DNA of 34,498 bases from Verrucomicrobiota bacterium (GTDB taxonomy: Bacteria; Verrucomicrobiota; Verrucomicrobiia; Chthoniobacterales; SZAS-18), in contig JAFEGM010000011.1 in assembly GCA_018240025.1 (NCBI GenBank), positions 47,314 to 81,811 of the forward strand, in the 5' to 3' direction. How positions within the stretch are numbered: position 1 is the stretch's first letter; every line of letters begins with the position of its first letter. This document shows, piece by piece, positions 1-7,549 of the stretch. Both the position numbers and the translations under genes were made by a program. The notes under the pieces were generated by a model that made no database searches, was not told the origin of the DNA, and saw only the letters and a program-made list of their open reading frames with translations.

Positions 1-1655
1 CCGCAGATCAGGCGGTCCATCGGCCGGGTGGACTCCATGTCGCGTTTGGTGTCGGCGATGCTCCGCAGCTGGTCCGGCGTTTCCTGGTACGGGAACGACG
101 CCTCGAAGGCCGCCTGCCATTCGCCATCGGGCGGGAAGGCCTCGCCGTGACCCGTCTCGCGCATCGCCTGCAGCCGCAGGAGCGTGGCCGCGTAGTTTTT
201 CGTGGCCGTCTGCGCGCTGCGCAGCGCCGAGGCCCAGCGCGCCTCGCCGAGTCGGCTGAGCGACGGTCGCTGCTTGCCGAGGCCCTGGTAGCGGCCGACG
301 AGGTGGGATTGCTCCAGCGGCACGTAGATGCGCGCGCCGCCCTCGAACTCCAGCTCCAGCATGGCCGGGCCCTCAGGCTCGTGGGGCGAGGGTCCGAGGC
401 CGCGGAAACGCGCAATGCCGTGCTCCTCGTGCACGACCAGATCGCCCGCCTCGAAGGCCTGAGACGATTCGCTCGATTCCCGCCGGATGGCCGCACCGCG
501 TCGCGCCAGCCAATTCGGCCGCGTGCCGACCTGCGCGCGTTGACGGTGCCCGAGCAGCAGCGCCGCCGGCAGGACCGCGCGCTGCAGCCCGCGTAGAAGC
601 ACGGCCGAGGCGATGCGCCCGGGCACGACCTGCGGTGGGCCGGGCAGGGGTGCGATCATCTGCAGCAATTCCGCGCGGGCCGGCTCCTCGTGCTCGCTCA
701 GGACGATCGTGAAATGGACGCCTTCGCGGGCCCAATACTGCAGCTGCGAGAGCGCGCGCTGGCGGCCGGCCTCGCGACCGACCTCGTCATCGCGCCACCA
801 GACGTCGGCCCGCGGGGCCAGATCGAGCAGCGAGAGCTCGCGCGCCGCGGCCTTGGCTTCGGTGGCCGGCACTTGGCCGCGCCGGGCGGTGATCACGCCC
901 TCGCGCAGCGCCACCACTACATCGTCCGGCCGCACCAGCGTGGCGGTCTCCTCGCGTTTCCCCGAGACACCTGCCTGCAGAGTGCAGCGCACCTCGGCCA
1001 GTTCCTCGCTCGAGGCCTGCGAATGCACATCGAAGGCGCGGATGCTCTCGATTTCGTCGCCGAACCACTCGAGCCGGACCGGCTGCAGCTGGGCGGGCGC
1101 GAAGAAATCGAGCACCCCGCCGCGGACTGCGAACTGGCCGCGTTCGGCCGTCTGCGGCAGGCGCTCGAAGCCGGCGGCGGCGAGCCGGGCGATGACCTCG
1201 TCGAGCCCGATGGCCTGGCCGCGGCGCAAGGTCAGCTCCTCGCCCGCATCGCCACCGAGCACGCCGCCGTCCCAGGCGGCGCGAGTCAGGACGATGCCCA
1301 ATGCTTGCTCCGCCTGGCGGATGCGGCTGGCGGCGTGCAGCTGTTCGGCCGCGAGCTCGGGATCGATCTCACCGTCGCTGCCGGCCGCGAGGGTCAGTTC
1401 GGGCAGTAAGATCGCCTCAGGCAGCAGCGCGAGCAGATCGTCGTGCACCCGCTCGGCCTCGCGTACGCCGTCGGCCACGAACCAGACCCGGCCGCGCGCG
1501 CCGAGCAGCGCCAGCAGAAAGGGCAACGCAGCCGCATCGACTCGCGGGAAGGAAGCGACCGAACGCGGCGGCAGGCGCAGCTCGTCCCCGAGCCGGGCAG
1601 CCAACTCGGCGAGCACACCGGGCAGCGAAGAGGGCGGGGGAGCGGCAGCGGCCAT
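1..1655 (-). CDS. mfd: Transcription-repair coupling factor Mfd, N-terminal part (runs off the left edge)
   Basis: Mfd removes RNA polymerase stalled at DNA lesions and recruits UvrA. About 551 codons are visible from the ATG at 1655. Around residues 170-230 there is a UvrB-like segment (RGGVLDFFAP, then LEWFGDEIESIRAFD). Further on is the CarD-like RNA-polymerase-interacting domain (VVHEEHGIARFRGLG and YVPLEQSHLVGRYQGLGK). The window ends inside TKRDMESTRPMDRLICG, just before the helicase Walker A motif of the family, so the translocase and C-terminal modules lie outside. That junction falls some 75 residues earlier than I recall for E. coli Mfd, suggesting a compact N-terminal half. No Shine-Dalgarno sequence precedes the ATG. 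A TAGCCT hexamer lies 13 bases upstream. The gene follows terC but is separated from it by a terminator. Confidence 0.95.
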   Translation of the reverse strand, partial: MAAAAPPPSSLPGVLAELAARLGDELRLPPRSVASFPRVDAAALPFLLALLGARGRVWFVADGVREAERVHDDLLALLPEAILLPELTLAAGSDGEIDPELAAEQLHAASRIRQAEQALGIVLTRAAWDGGVLGGDAGEELTLRRGQAIGLDEVIARLAAAGFERLPQTAERGQFAVRGGVLDFFAPAQLQPVRLEWFGDEIESIRAFDVHSQASSEELAEVRCTLQAGVSGKREETATLVRPDDVVVALREGVITARRGQVPATEAKAAARELSLLDLAPRADVWWRDDEVGREAGRQRALSQLQYWAREGVHFTIVLSEHEEPARAELLQMIAPLPGPPQVVPGRIASAVLLRGLQRAVLPAALLLGHRQRAQVGTRPNWLARRGAAIRRESSESSQAFEAGDLVVHEEHGIARFRGLGPSPHEPEGPAMLELEFEGGARIYVPLEQSHLVGRYQGLGKQRPSLSRLGEARWASALRSAQTATKNYAATLLRLQAMRETGHGEAFPPDGEWQAAFEASFPYQETPDQLRSIADTKRDMESTRPMDRLIC

Positions 1656-1743
1656 GCGGGGGACCGGCAGGCTAGCACGGGTCCCCGGTCGTGGCGCGGA
1701 TCAGTCCGTCACCATGGTCGCCGACCAGCGCGCGACCTCGGAG

Positions 1744-1781
1744 CAAAACGAAACCGGCCCAGGCACGAAGGCCTGGGCCGG
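1744..1781 (-). terminator. Rho-independent terminator after terC
   Basis: A perfect 11-bp stem (1754-1764 pairing with 1771-1781) closes a six-base loop. On the minus strand it is followed by a T-rich tract (TTTCGTTTTG, 1753 down to 1744). It lies between the terC stop and the mfd start, so mfd probably has its own promoter. Confidence 0.85.
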
Positions 1782-1809
1782 CTCGGAGGGGGAATCTGCG
1801 GCAGACGCG

Positions 1810-2766
1810 TCAGGCCGTCGGCGCATCCGGCGCCGGCTCGGGTCGCGGCGCCCGGGTGGCGCGGAGCGAGGCGAGCACCGAGACGGTCAGGATCAGGGCG
1901 ACCACCCCGAGCGAGACCAGCGTGTCGATCTTCCAGGGCGTGTGGGCCAGCATCATCTTCACGCCGACGAAGGCGAGGACGACGCCCAGGCCGGTGGAGA
2001 GGTAGACGAAGCGCGGGAGCAAGCCGGCCAACGCGAAGTAGAGCGAGCGCAGACCGAGGATCGCAAAGACGTTGGAGGTGTAGACGATGAACGGATCCTT
2101 CGTGATGGCGAAGATGGCGGGAATGGAGTCGACCGCGAAGACGAGGTCGCTGGCCTCGACGAGCAGCAGCACGAGGAAAAGCGGCGTGGCCGCCCGCCGG
2201 CCGTTCTCCAGGACGAAAAAGCGGGAGCCGTGGTAGGTCGAGGTCACCGGCATCAGCCGCCGCACGAAGCGCACGAGCGGATGATGCTCCGGGTCGACCG
2301 GTTTATGGCCCGTGCGGTTCAGGCACATCTTCAGGCCGGTGAGGATGAGAAAGGCGCCGAAGACGTAGATGATCCAGGTGAAGTTGCTGATCAGCGCCGC
2401 GCCCGCCGCGATCATGATGGCGCGCATGATCAGCGCGCCGAGCACGCCCCAGAACAGGACGCGATGCTGGTATTCCGCCGGCACCGCGAAGGCGGTGAAG
2501 ATGAGCGCGAAGACGAAGACGTTGTCGACGCTGAGCGACTTCTCGATCAGGTAGCCGGTCAGGAACTCGAGCCCTTTCTGCGGCCCGAGCCAATGCCAGA
2601 CGCCGAGATTGAAAACCAACGCCAGCCCGATCCAGACGGCCGTCCAGATCAAGGATTCGCGCAGCGAGACGACGTGTGCCTTGCGGTGAAAAACACCGAG
2701 GTCGAGCGCGAGCATCGCGAGCACGAACAGATTGAAGACGATCCAGGGCCAGGAGGATTCGGGCAT
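1810..2766 (-). CDS. terC: TerC/Alx-family integral membrane protein
   Basis: 318 aa, about the usual length for the TerC/Alx family, whose members have been linked to manganese and pH homeostasis and to tellurite resistance. Most of the protein is hydrophobic and reads as seven to nine membrane segments. The signature EKSLSVDNVFVF lies at residues 75-86. The second acidic motif, EASDLVFAVDSIPAIFA, lies at 204-220 and carries the family's conserved membrane acids E204, D207 and D212. A basic loop (HHPLVRFVRRLMP) separates the halves and the C-terminus is Pro/Ala-rich. The start at 2766 gives the typical short N-terminus before the first segment. It follows the HPF-like gene by 37 bases and probably shares its transcript. 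I saw no yybP-ykoY-type manganese riboswitch, but there is little room for one. Confidence 0.93.
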   Translation of the reverse strand: MPESSWPWIVFNLFVLAMLALDLGVFHRKAHVVSLRESLIWTAVWIGLALVFNLGVWHWLGPQKGLEFLTGYLIEKSLSVDNVFVFALIFTAFAVPAEYQHRVLFWGVLGALIMRAIMIAAGAALISNFTWIIYVFGAFLILTGLKMCLNRTGHKPVDPEHHPLVRFVRRLMPVTSTYHGSRFFVLENGRRAATPLFLVLLLVEASDLVFAVDSIPAIFAITKDPFIVYTSNVFAILGLRSLYFALAGLLPRFVYLSTGLGVVLAFVGVKMMLAHTPWKIDTLVSLGVVALILTVSVLASLRATRAPRPEPAPDAPTA

Positions 2767-2803
2767 GGCGTTGGTTCAGGTCAGGTGAGGAGGGAGGGCG
2801 CGA

Positions 2804-3139
2804 TCAGGCGCGGGCCACACTGCCGCGCGGCGCCCCGATGGAGCGGAGGCGGCGGGTGACCTTGTCGCGGCGGCGGCGGAGCTGCTCGCGCAGCTCGGCC
2901 GCCGCCTGCGAGATCGCGGCTGCGACGGTGTGTCCGCGGGCGTGGGCGGTGAGGTCGGGGCCCGGGGTGACGAGGTGGACGGAGAGCTGCCAGGGCGGCG
3001 AGGCCTGCTCGGGGCGGTCGAGCGTGACGCGAACCTCATCGATGCGCCGGGCGGTGACGACCGGCGCCAGCTCGCGACGCAACTGCTGGAGGAAGCCTGC
3101 GGGGATGCGGGGAAGGAGGGATTTGAGGGACAGCTTCAT
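2804..3139 (-). CDS. Short HPF/RaiA-like ribosome-associated protein
   Basis: 111 aa. The beta-alpha pattern with VVTARRIDEVRVTLDRPEQ, WQLSVHLVTPGPDLTAH and a helix AAISQAAAELREQLRRRRDK resembles the S30AE domain of HPF/RaiA ribosome-hibernation factors. It is at the lower end of that family's size and has only a short basic Arg-rich tail, not a long-HPF dimerisation domain. HPF proteins bind the 30S decoding centre in stationary phase or stress; that role is inferred here. It starts 83 bases from the divergent LysR gene and lies just upstream of terC. There is no Shine-Dalgarno sequence (CCAACCCCATG). The family call rests on pattern, not on an invariant motif. Confidence 0.6.
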   Translation of the reverse strand: MKLSLKSLLPRIPAGFLQQLRRELAPVVTARRIDEVRVTLDRPEQASPPWQLSVHLVTPGPDLTAHARGHTVAAAISQAAAELREQLRRRRDKVTRRLRSIGAPRGSVARA

Positions 3140-3184
3140 GGGGTTGGTTGGAAACGACGGCGGACAGTTCCCCCGATCCTGAAT

Positions 3185-3214
3185 TTGAAAAATACGGAGA
3201 TTGGAAGGTATTGT
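3185..3214 (+). promoter_or_regulatory. Candidate promoter of the LysR gene
   Basis: TTGAAA (3185-3190), an 18-base spacer, then TATTGT (3209-3214). The hexamer ends eight bases before the ATG at 3223, so a transcript from it would be leaderless or nearly so. The sequence is unusually AT-rich for this window. Confidence 0.45.
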
Positions 3215-3222
3215 TAGGTTCC

Positions 3223-4146
3223 ATGAAACAAACGCTCGAGCTGGACTGGCTGAACTACCACCACCTCCGCTACTTCTGGGTCGTAGCCCACGCCGGCTCG
3301 CTGCGGCGCGCGGCGGAGCAGCTGCGCGTCTCGGCGCCGTCGATCTCGACGCAGCTCTCCGCGCTGCAGGAAGCGCTGGGCGAACCGCTCTTCCGCCGCG
3401 AGGGACGGCGGCTGGCGCTGACCGACTACGGTCGCCGCGTGCTGGGCTACGCCGACGACATCTTCGCCCTCGGCCGGGAACTCCTGGCTTCGCGCCTCGG
3501 CGGCGGCAGCGGGCTGCGGCCGCGCCGTCTGGCGGTGGGGGTGGTCGACTCGCTACCCAAACTGGCCGCCTACGAACTGCTGCGTCCGGCGCTGCAATCG
3601 GTGTCGGATCTCACGCTGGCCGCCGAGGAGGGCTCCCTGCCCGAATTGCTCGGGCGCCTGCTGGCCCACCAGGTCGACGTCATTCTGGCCGACGAACCCT
3701 CCGGCCAGCATCCGGGCGCCCGCACCTTCGATCACCTGCTGGCGGCCACCGGGACGACGTTCCACGCCGCGCCCGCGCTGGCCAAAAAGCTACGCGGCGC
3801 CTTTCCGCGCAATCTCGACGGGGCGCCCGCGCTGCTGCCGAGCTTCGGCAGTCCGCTGCGGCGGGAGCTGGAGGAGTGGTTCCGCCGCCGCTCGATCCGG
3901 CCGCGCGTGGTGGCCGAGTTCGCCGATTCCGCCATGGCCAAGGTCGCGGCGGCCGACGGACTCGGGGTGCTCGCGCTGCCCGATGTCCTCAGCCTGGAGT
4001 CCGTCTCGCAATACCGCTTCGTCACCGTGGGCCGCTCGCGTTCCTGCCGGGCCAGCGTGTACGCCATCACCGCGCAGCGCCGGGTGGAGCATCCCGGGGT
4101 GGTCGCACTGCTGGCCGCTCGCGCCCGGTCGAAGGACGAAAGCTAG
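3223..4146 (+). CDS. NhaR-like LysR-family transcriptional regulator
   Basis: 307 aa from the ATG at 3223. The N-terminus [20 protein letters not shown] and the following helix-turn-helix ([20 protein letters not shown]) match the NhaR branch of LysR regulators, whose E. coli member senses sodium and activates the nhaA antiporter gene. The substrate-binding domain follows from about residue 95. An in-frame ATG at 3148 would add 25 residues (METTADSSPD...) that look unlike the family and overlap the promoter, so I prefer 3223. No antiporter gene is adjacent; the nearest is the Kef-type gene 12 kb away. It is divergent from the HPF-like gene and convergent with aroG, with overlapping stop codons. 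The effector is unknown. Confidence 0.88.
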   Translation: MKQTLELDWLNYHHLRYFWVVAHAGSLRRAAEQLRVSAPSISTQLSALQEALGEPLFRREGRRLALTDYGRRVLGYADDIFALGRELLASRLGGGSGLRPRRLAVGVVDSLPKLAAYELLRPALQSVSDLTLAAEEGSLPELLGRLLAHQVDVILADEPSGQHPGARTFDHLLAATGTTFHAAPALAKKLRGAFPRNLDGAPALLPSFGSPLRRELEEWFRRRSIRPRVVAEFADSAMAKVAAADGLGVLALPDVLSLESVSQYRFVTVGRSRSCRASVYAITAQRRVEHPGVVALLAARARSKDES

Positions 4147-5180
4147 GCCACCAGCGACTCCAGCAGCGCCTCGGTCTGGCTCCACGAAAGGCAGGCGTCG
4201 GTGATGGAGACGCCGTAGCGCAGCTCGTTCAGATCGGTCGGGATGGGCTGATTGCCTTCCTCCAGATTGCTCTCCAGCATCGCGCCGATGATGACGCCGG
4301 CGGGATTGGCGCGGCGTTGCTCCAGGATGCTCTCCCAGACGATCTCCTGGCGGGTGTGCTCCTTGCCGCTGTTGGCGTGGCTGCAGTCGACCATTAGCGC
4401 CTGCGGCAGGCCCGCCTTGGCCAGACGCGTGCCGGCGTCGGCGATGCTGGCGGGATCGTAGTTCGTGCGACCGCGACCCCCGCGCAGGACGAGGTGGCCC
4501 ATCGGGTTGCCGGTGGAATGCACCACCGAGGTGAAGCCGTCCTGATCGATGCCGAGAAAACTGTGCGCCGCCCGGGCCGACTTCATCGCATCGAGCGCCG
4601 TCTGGAGTTCGCCGTCGGTGCCGTTCTTGAAGCCCACTGGCATGGAGAGCCCGCTAGCCAGTTCGCGGTGGGTCTGCGATTCCGTGGTGCGCGCGCCGAT
4701 GGCGGCCCAGCTGACGAGGTCGGAAATGTACTGCGGCACCAGCGGATCGAGGAACTCCGTGGCGGCGGGCAGGCCGCTGCCCACGATGCCGAGCAGGAGT
4801 TCGCGCGCAGTGCGCAGGCCGAGCTCCATGTCGCGGGAGCCGTCGAGATGCGGGTCGTGAATGAGCCCCTTCCAGCCGATGGTCGTGCGCGGTTTCTCGA
4901 AGTACACCCGCATGACGATCTCGGCCTGGGCGCGGTATTTCTCCCGCAGGCGCGCGAGCTTGGCGGCGTAGTCGAGCGCGCCGGCCGGATCGTGGATCGA
5001 GCACGGCCCCACGATGAGCAGCAGTCGCGGATCGCGCCGCAGGATGATGTTTTCCACCGCCTCGCGTCCGGCCACCACCACGTCGCGCGCCTGCTCGGTC
5101 AGCGGCAGCAGCATCTTCAAGTCCATGGGGGACTGCACCCGGCGGAGGGAGCGGACACGGAGATTGTTGACCTTGTGCAT
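4143..5180 (-). CDS. aroG: 3-deoxy-7-phosphoheptulonate (DAHP) synthase, class I
   Basis: 345 aa, the usual length of the AroF/AroG/AroH family. It condenses phosphoenolpyruvate with erythrose 4-phosphate, the first step of the shikimate pathway to aromatic amino acids. Visible motifs are GPCSIHDP (metal-ligand Cys60), [47 protein letters not shown] and [10 protein letters not shown], then a C-terminal [12 protein letters not shown]. The N-terminal segment, which carries the feedback-inhibitor site in the family, is present, but which aromatic amino acid inhibits it cannot be read from the sequence; the symbol is therefore approximate. No other aro gene is nearby. The start at 5180 gives an N-terminus equivalent to E. 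coli AroG. Its stop overlaps the LysR stop on the other strand. Confidence 0.95.
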   Translation of the reverse strand: MHKVNNLRVRSLRRVQSPMDLKMLLPLTEQARDVVVAGREAVENIILRRDPRLLLIVGPCSIHDPAGALDYAAKLARLREKYRAQAEIVMRVYFEKPRTTIGWKGLIHDPHLDGSRDMELGLRTARELLLGIVGSGLPAATEFLDPLVPQYISDLVSWAAIGARTTESQTHRELASGLSMPVGFKNGTDGELQTALDAMKSARAAHSFLGIDQDGFTSVVHSTGNPMGHLVLRGGRGRTNYDPASIADAGTRLAKAGLPQALMVDCSHANSGKEHTRQEIVWESILEQRRANPAGVIIGAMLESNLEEGNQPIPTDLNELRYGVSITDACLSWSQTEALLESLVA

Positions 5181-5377
5181 GCGCGGAGTCGGACGAAGGC
5201 ACGAAGCCCCGGAAAGGCCAGACCCTAAACGTGTCAGGGTTGCCTGGCGCGACCGGCCGGCGCTTCGTTCCCGGCTGCCTGTAGCACAGAATGCGGCCCG
5301 CTTCCGCTGGCTTCAGCGGGGGACTGGACGAGTTTTCCGGAGCAAATCGCGCGCTGCGGCGTCTAACCCTCCATCCC

Positions 5378-7456
5378 ATGAACAAAATGTCTGCCCTCGC
5401 TCTCGCCGCCCTCGGCACTGCCGCTCCCCTGACCGCCGACGCCCAGCCGGCCGCGCCGACCGCGGCCACCGATCTCCCGGTGAAGGAAATCGCGCTCTTC
5501 TCCAGCGGCGTCGGGTATTTCCAGCACGAAGGTCCAGTGAAGGACAACGCCCGCGCGGAGCTGCAGTTCAAGACCGCGCAGGTCAACGACATCCTCAAGA
5601 GCCTCGTGCTGCGCGACCTCGGCGGCGGCACGATCGGTGCGGTCACGCTGCCCTCGCAGGATCCGATCGAGAAGACGCTGCGCAGCTTCCAGGTCGACAT
5701 CACCGGCAATCCGCCGCTGGCCGATCTGCTCAATCAGCTGCGCGGCGCGAAAGTCTCGCTGACCGCGCTGACCGAGCGCATGGTCGGGACGATCCTCGGC
5801 GTGGAGACGCGCGAGCTGCCCGGCGCGGGCGACAAGGGCGGGCCGATCAAGGCGCAGTTCCTCAACGTCCTGACCGGCGGCGCGATCCGCTCGGTGGCGA
5901 TCAACGATCTGCGCGGCCTGCAGTTCGACGACACCGCCCTGCAGGGCGAACTCGAGAAGGCGCTGAGCGCGCTCTCGGCCGCGCGGGACAAGGACAAGAA
6001 GACCGTCGTGCTGCAGTTCAACGGCAAGGGCGAGCGCAACGTGCGCCTCGGCTACGTGGTCGAGACGCCGGTTTGGAAGACGAGCTATCGGCTGGTCTTC
6101 GGCACCGGCGAGGCCAAGCCGCAGATCCAGGGCTGGGCGTTGGTGGAGAATCAGACCGAGAACGACTGGAACGACGTCCGCCTGAGCCTGGTGAGCGGCC
6201 GGCCGATCTCGTTCGTGCAGGACCTTTACTCGCCCCAGTACATCGCCCGCCAGGTGGTGGAGAACGAGACCTATGCGGCGGTCCGGGCCCAGCGCTACGA
6301 GGAAGGGCGCCGCAGCGCGCCGGCTTCGGTCGCGGCAGCCCCGGCACCGGCTGCGGCGATGGCCAAGCGCGCGGCGCCCGGCGGTGGGCTGGCCGGACGG
6401 GAGGCCGCGCGGAGCGGAAATTTCGCCTTCGCGGCCGATTCGGACCGCGGCGCTGCGGGTGGCGAAGACGGGCTGGTCGTCTCGGCCGAAAGCGGACAGG
6501 TCGGCGAGCTGTTCCAATACACCGTGGGCGGCGTCTCGCTGCCGCGGCAGCGCTCGGCCATGATCCCGATCGTCAACGATGCCATCCAGGCCGAGAAGGT
6601 CTCGATCTACAACGAGAGCGTGCAGCAGAAGTTCCCGCTCTACGGCGCGCGGCTGAAGAACAGCGTCAATCTGCACCTGCTGGGCGGCCCGATCACGGTC
6701 TTCGACGAGGGGCGCTACGCCGGCGACGCCCGCATTTCGGACTTCCCACCGAATCAGACGCGCCTGATCAGCTACGGCGTGGACCTGCAACTCCCGGTCA
6801 TGGTGGAGGAGCGCAAATCGCAGCAGCGCCAGCGCGTGGGCAAGATCGTGGGCGGCGTGCTGGAGGTCTCGCAGCGGACGATCTCGTCGCAGGTGTACGT
6901 GATCGAGAACAAGTCCAGCCGCGCCAAGAAGCTCGTCATCGAGCATCCGAATCCGGGTGCCGGCTGGAAGCTGGTCGAGACGGCCGAGCCGCAGGAGAAG
7001 ACCGATTCGCTCTATCGCTTCGAGGTCACGGTCGAGCCGGGCAAGACGCAGAAGTTCCCCGTGCGGGCCGAGCGGGTGGACGGGCTGCGCTATGCCCTGG
7101 CCAGCCAGCCTTACTCGACCTTACTGTCGCTTCTGCAGGACGGCGAGCCGACCCCATTTGTGCGCGAGGCGGTCACCAAAGCCGGCACGCTACAGCAGGC
7201 GGTGGCCGAAACCGAGGCGCAGATCCGCGAACGCGACGAGCAGATCCGGCGCATCACCGAGGAGCAGAACCGGCTGCGCGAAAACGTGAAGACGGCCGGC
7301 GACAAGACCGAGTATGGCATTCGCCTGCTGCGCAAGCTCAACGAGCAGGAGACGCAGATCGAGAAACTGCAGGGGGAGATCTCGGGCCTGCAGAAGAAGC
7401 TCGAGACGCAGCGCCGCGAGCTGGCCGACTACGTGAAGGGGCTGAATCTCGGCTGA
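5378..7456 (+). CDS. DUF4139 domain secreted protein, paralogue A
   Basis: 692 aa from the ATG at 5378 (MNKMSALALAALGTAAPL), which opens a signal peptide; the longer frame from 5291 has no such N-terminus. The mature protein begins TDLPVKEIALFSSGVGYFQH. It has an N-terminal beta-rich part to about residue 295, a low-complexity Ala/Gly linker (about 310-370), then VGELFQYTVGGVSLPRQRSA and a DUF4139-type region to about 600. The end is a coiled coil with RLRENVKTAGDK and LLRKLNEQETQIEKL. DUF4139 has no established function; the signal peptide and beta-rich build suggest an envelope protein. It is the first of three tandem paralogues and the most diverged from the others in the N-terminal half. 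CTAACCCTCC, also found before the thrS leader peptide, lies just upstream of the ATG. Confidence 0.85.
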   Translation: MNKMSALALAALGTAAPLTADAQPAAPTAATDLPVKEIALFSSGVGYFQHEGPVKDNARAELQFKTAQVNDILKSLVLRDLGGGTIGAVTLPSQDPIEKTLRSFQVDITGNPPLADLLNQLRGAKVSLTALTERMVGTILGVETRELPGAGDKGGPIKAQFLNVLTGGAIRSVAINDLRGLQFDDTALQGELEKALSALSAARDKDKKTVVLQFNGKGERNVRLGYVVETPVWKTSYRLVFGTGEAKPQIQGWALVENQTENDWNDVRLSLVSGRPISFVQDLYSPQYIARQVVENETYAAVRAQRYEEGRRSAPASVAAAPAPAAAMAKRAAPGGGLAGREAARSGNFAFAADSDRGAAGGEDGLVVSAESGQVGELFQYTVGGVSLPRQRSAMIPIVNDAIQAEKVSIYNESVQQKFPLYGARLKNSVNLHLLGGPITVFDEGRYAGDARISDFPPNQTRLISYGVDLQLPVMVEERKSQQRQRVGKIVGGVLEVSQRTISSQVYVIENKSSRAKKLVIEHPNPGAGWKLVETAEPQEKTDSLYRFEVTVEPGKTQKFPVRAERVDGLRYALASQPYSTLLSLLQDGEPTPFVREAVTKAGTLQQAVAETEAQIRERDEQIRRITEEQNRLRENVKTAGDKTEYGIRLLRKLNEQETQIEKLQGEISGLQKKLETQRRELADYVKGLNLG

Positions 7457-7549
7457 AGAGGCCCCGCAGCCTCCGCGAACGGCGGGTCGGGCTTGCACAG
7501 GTTTTGAAAAAAGTCTGGTGCGGCCGACCCGCTGGTTCGTTCATCGGGG

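Noticed and set aside
1659..1686. Inverted repeat GGGGACC/GGTCCCC before the mfd start
   Set aside because: The 7-bp arms with a 14-base GC-rich loop are expected by chance in such sequence and there is no further support for an operator.
613..2859. A 748-codon plus-strand frame
   Set aside because: It is antisense to mfd and terC, has Ser/Arg-rich then Asp/Glu/Gln-rich composition without motifs, and the minus-strand proteins are clearly recognisable.
3148..3222. Upstream ATG of the LysR gene
   Set aside because: The extra 25 residues do not resemble the family N-terminus and cover the promoter-like sequence.
2767..3222. Manganese riboswitch (yybP-ykoY) upstream of terC
   Set aside because: Only 37 bases separate terC from the HPF-like gene, and the 83 bases before that gene show none of the conserved elements.
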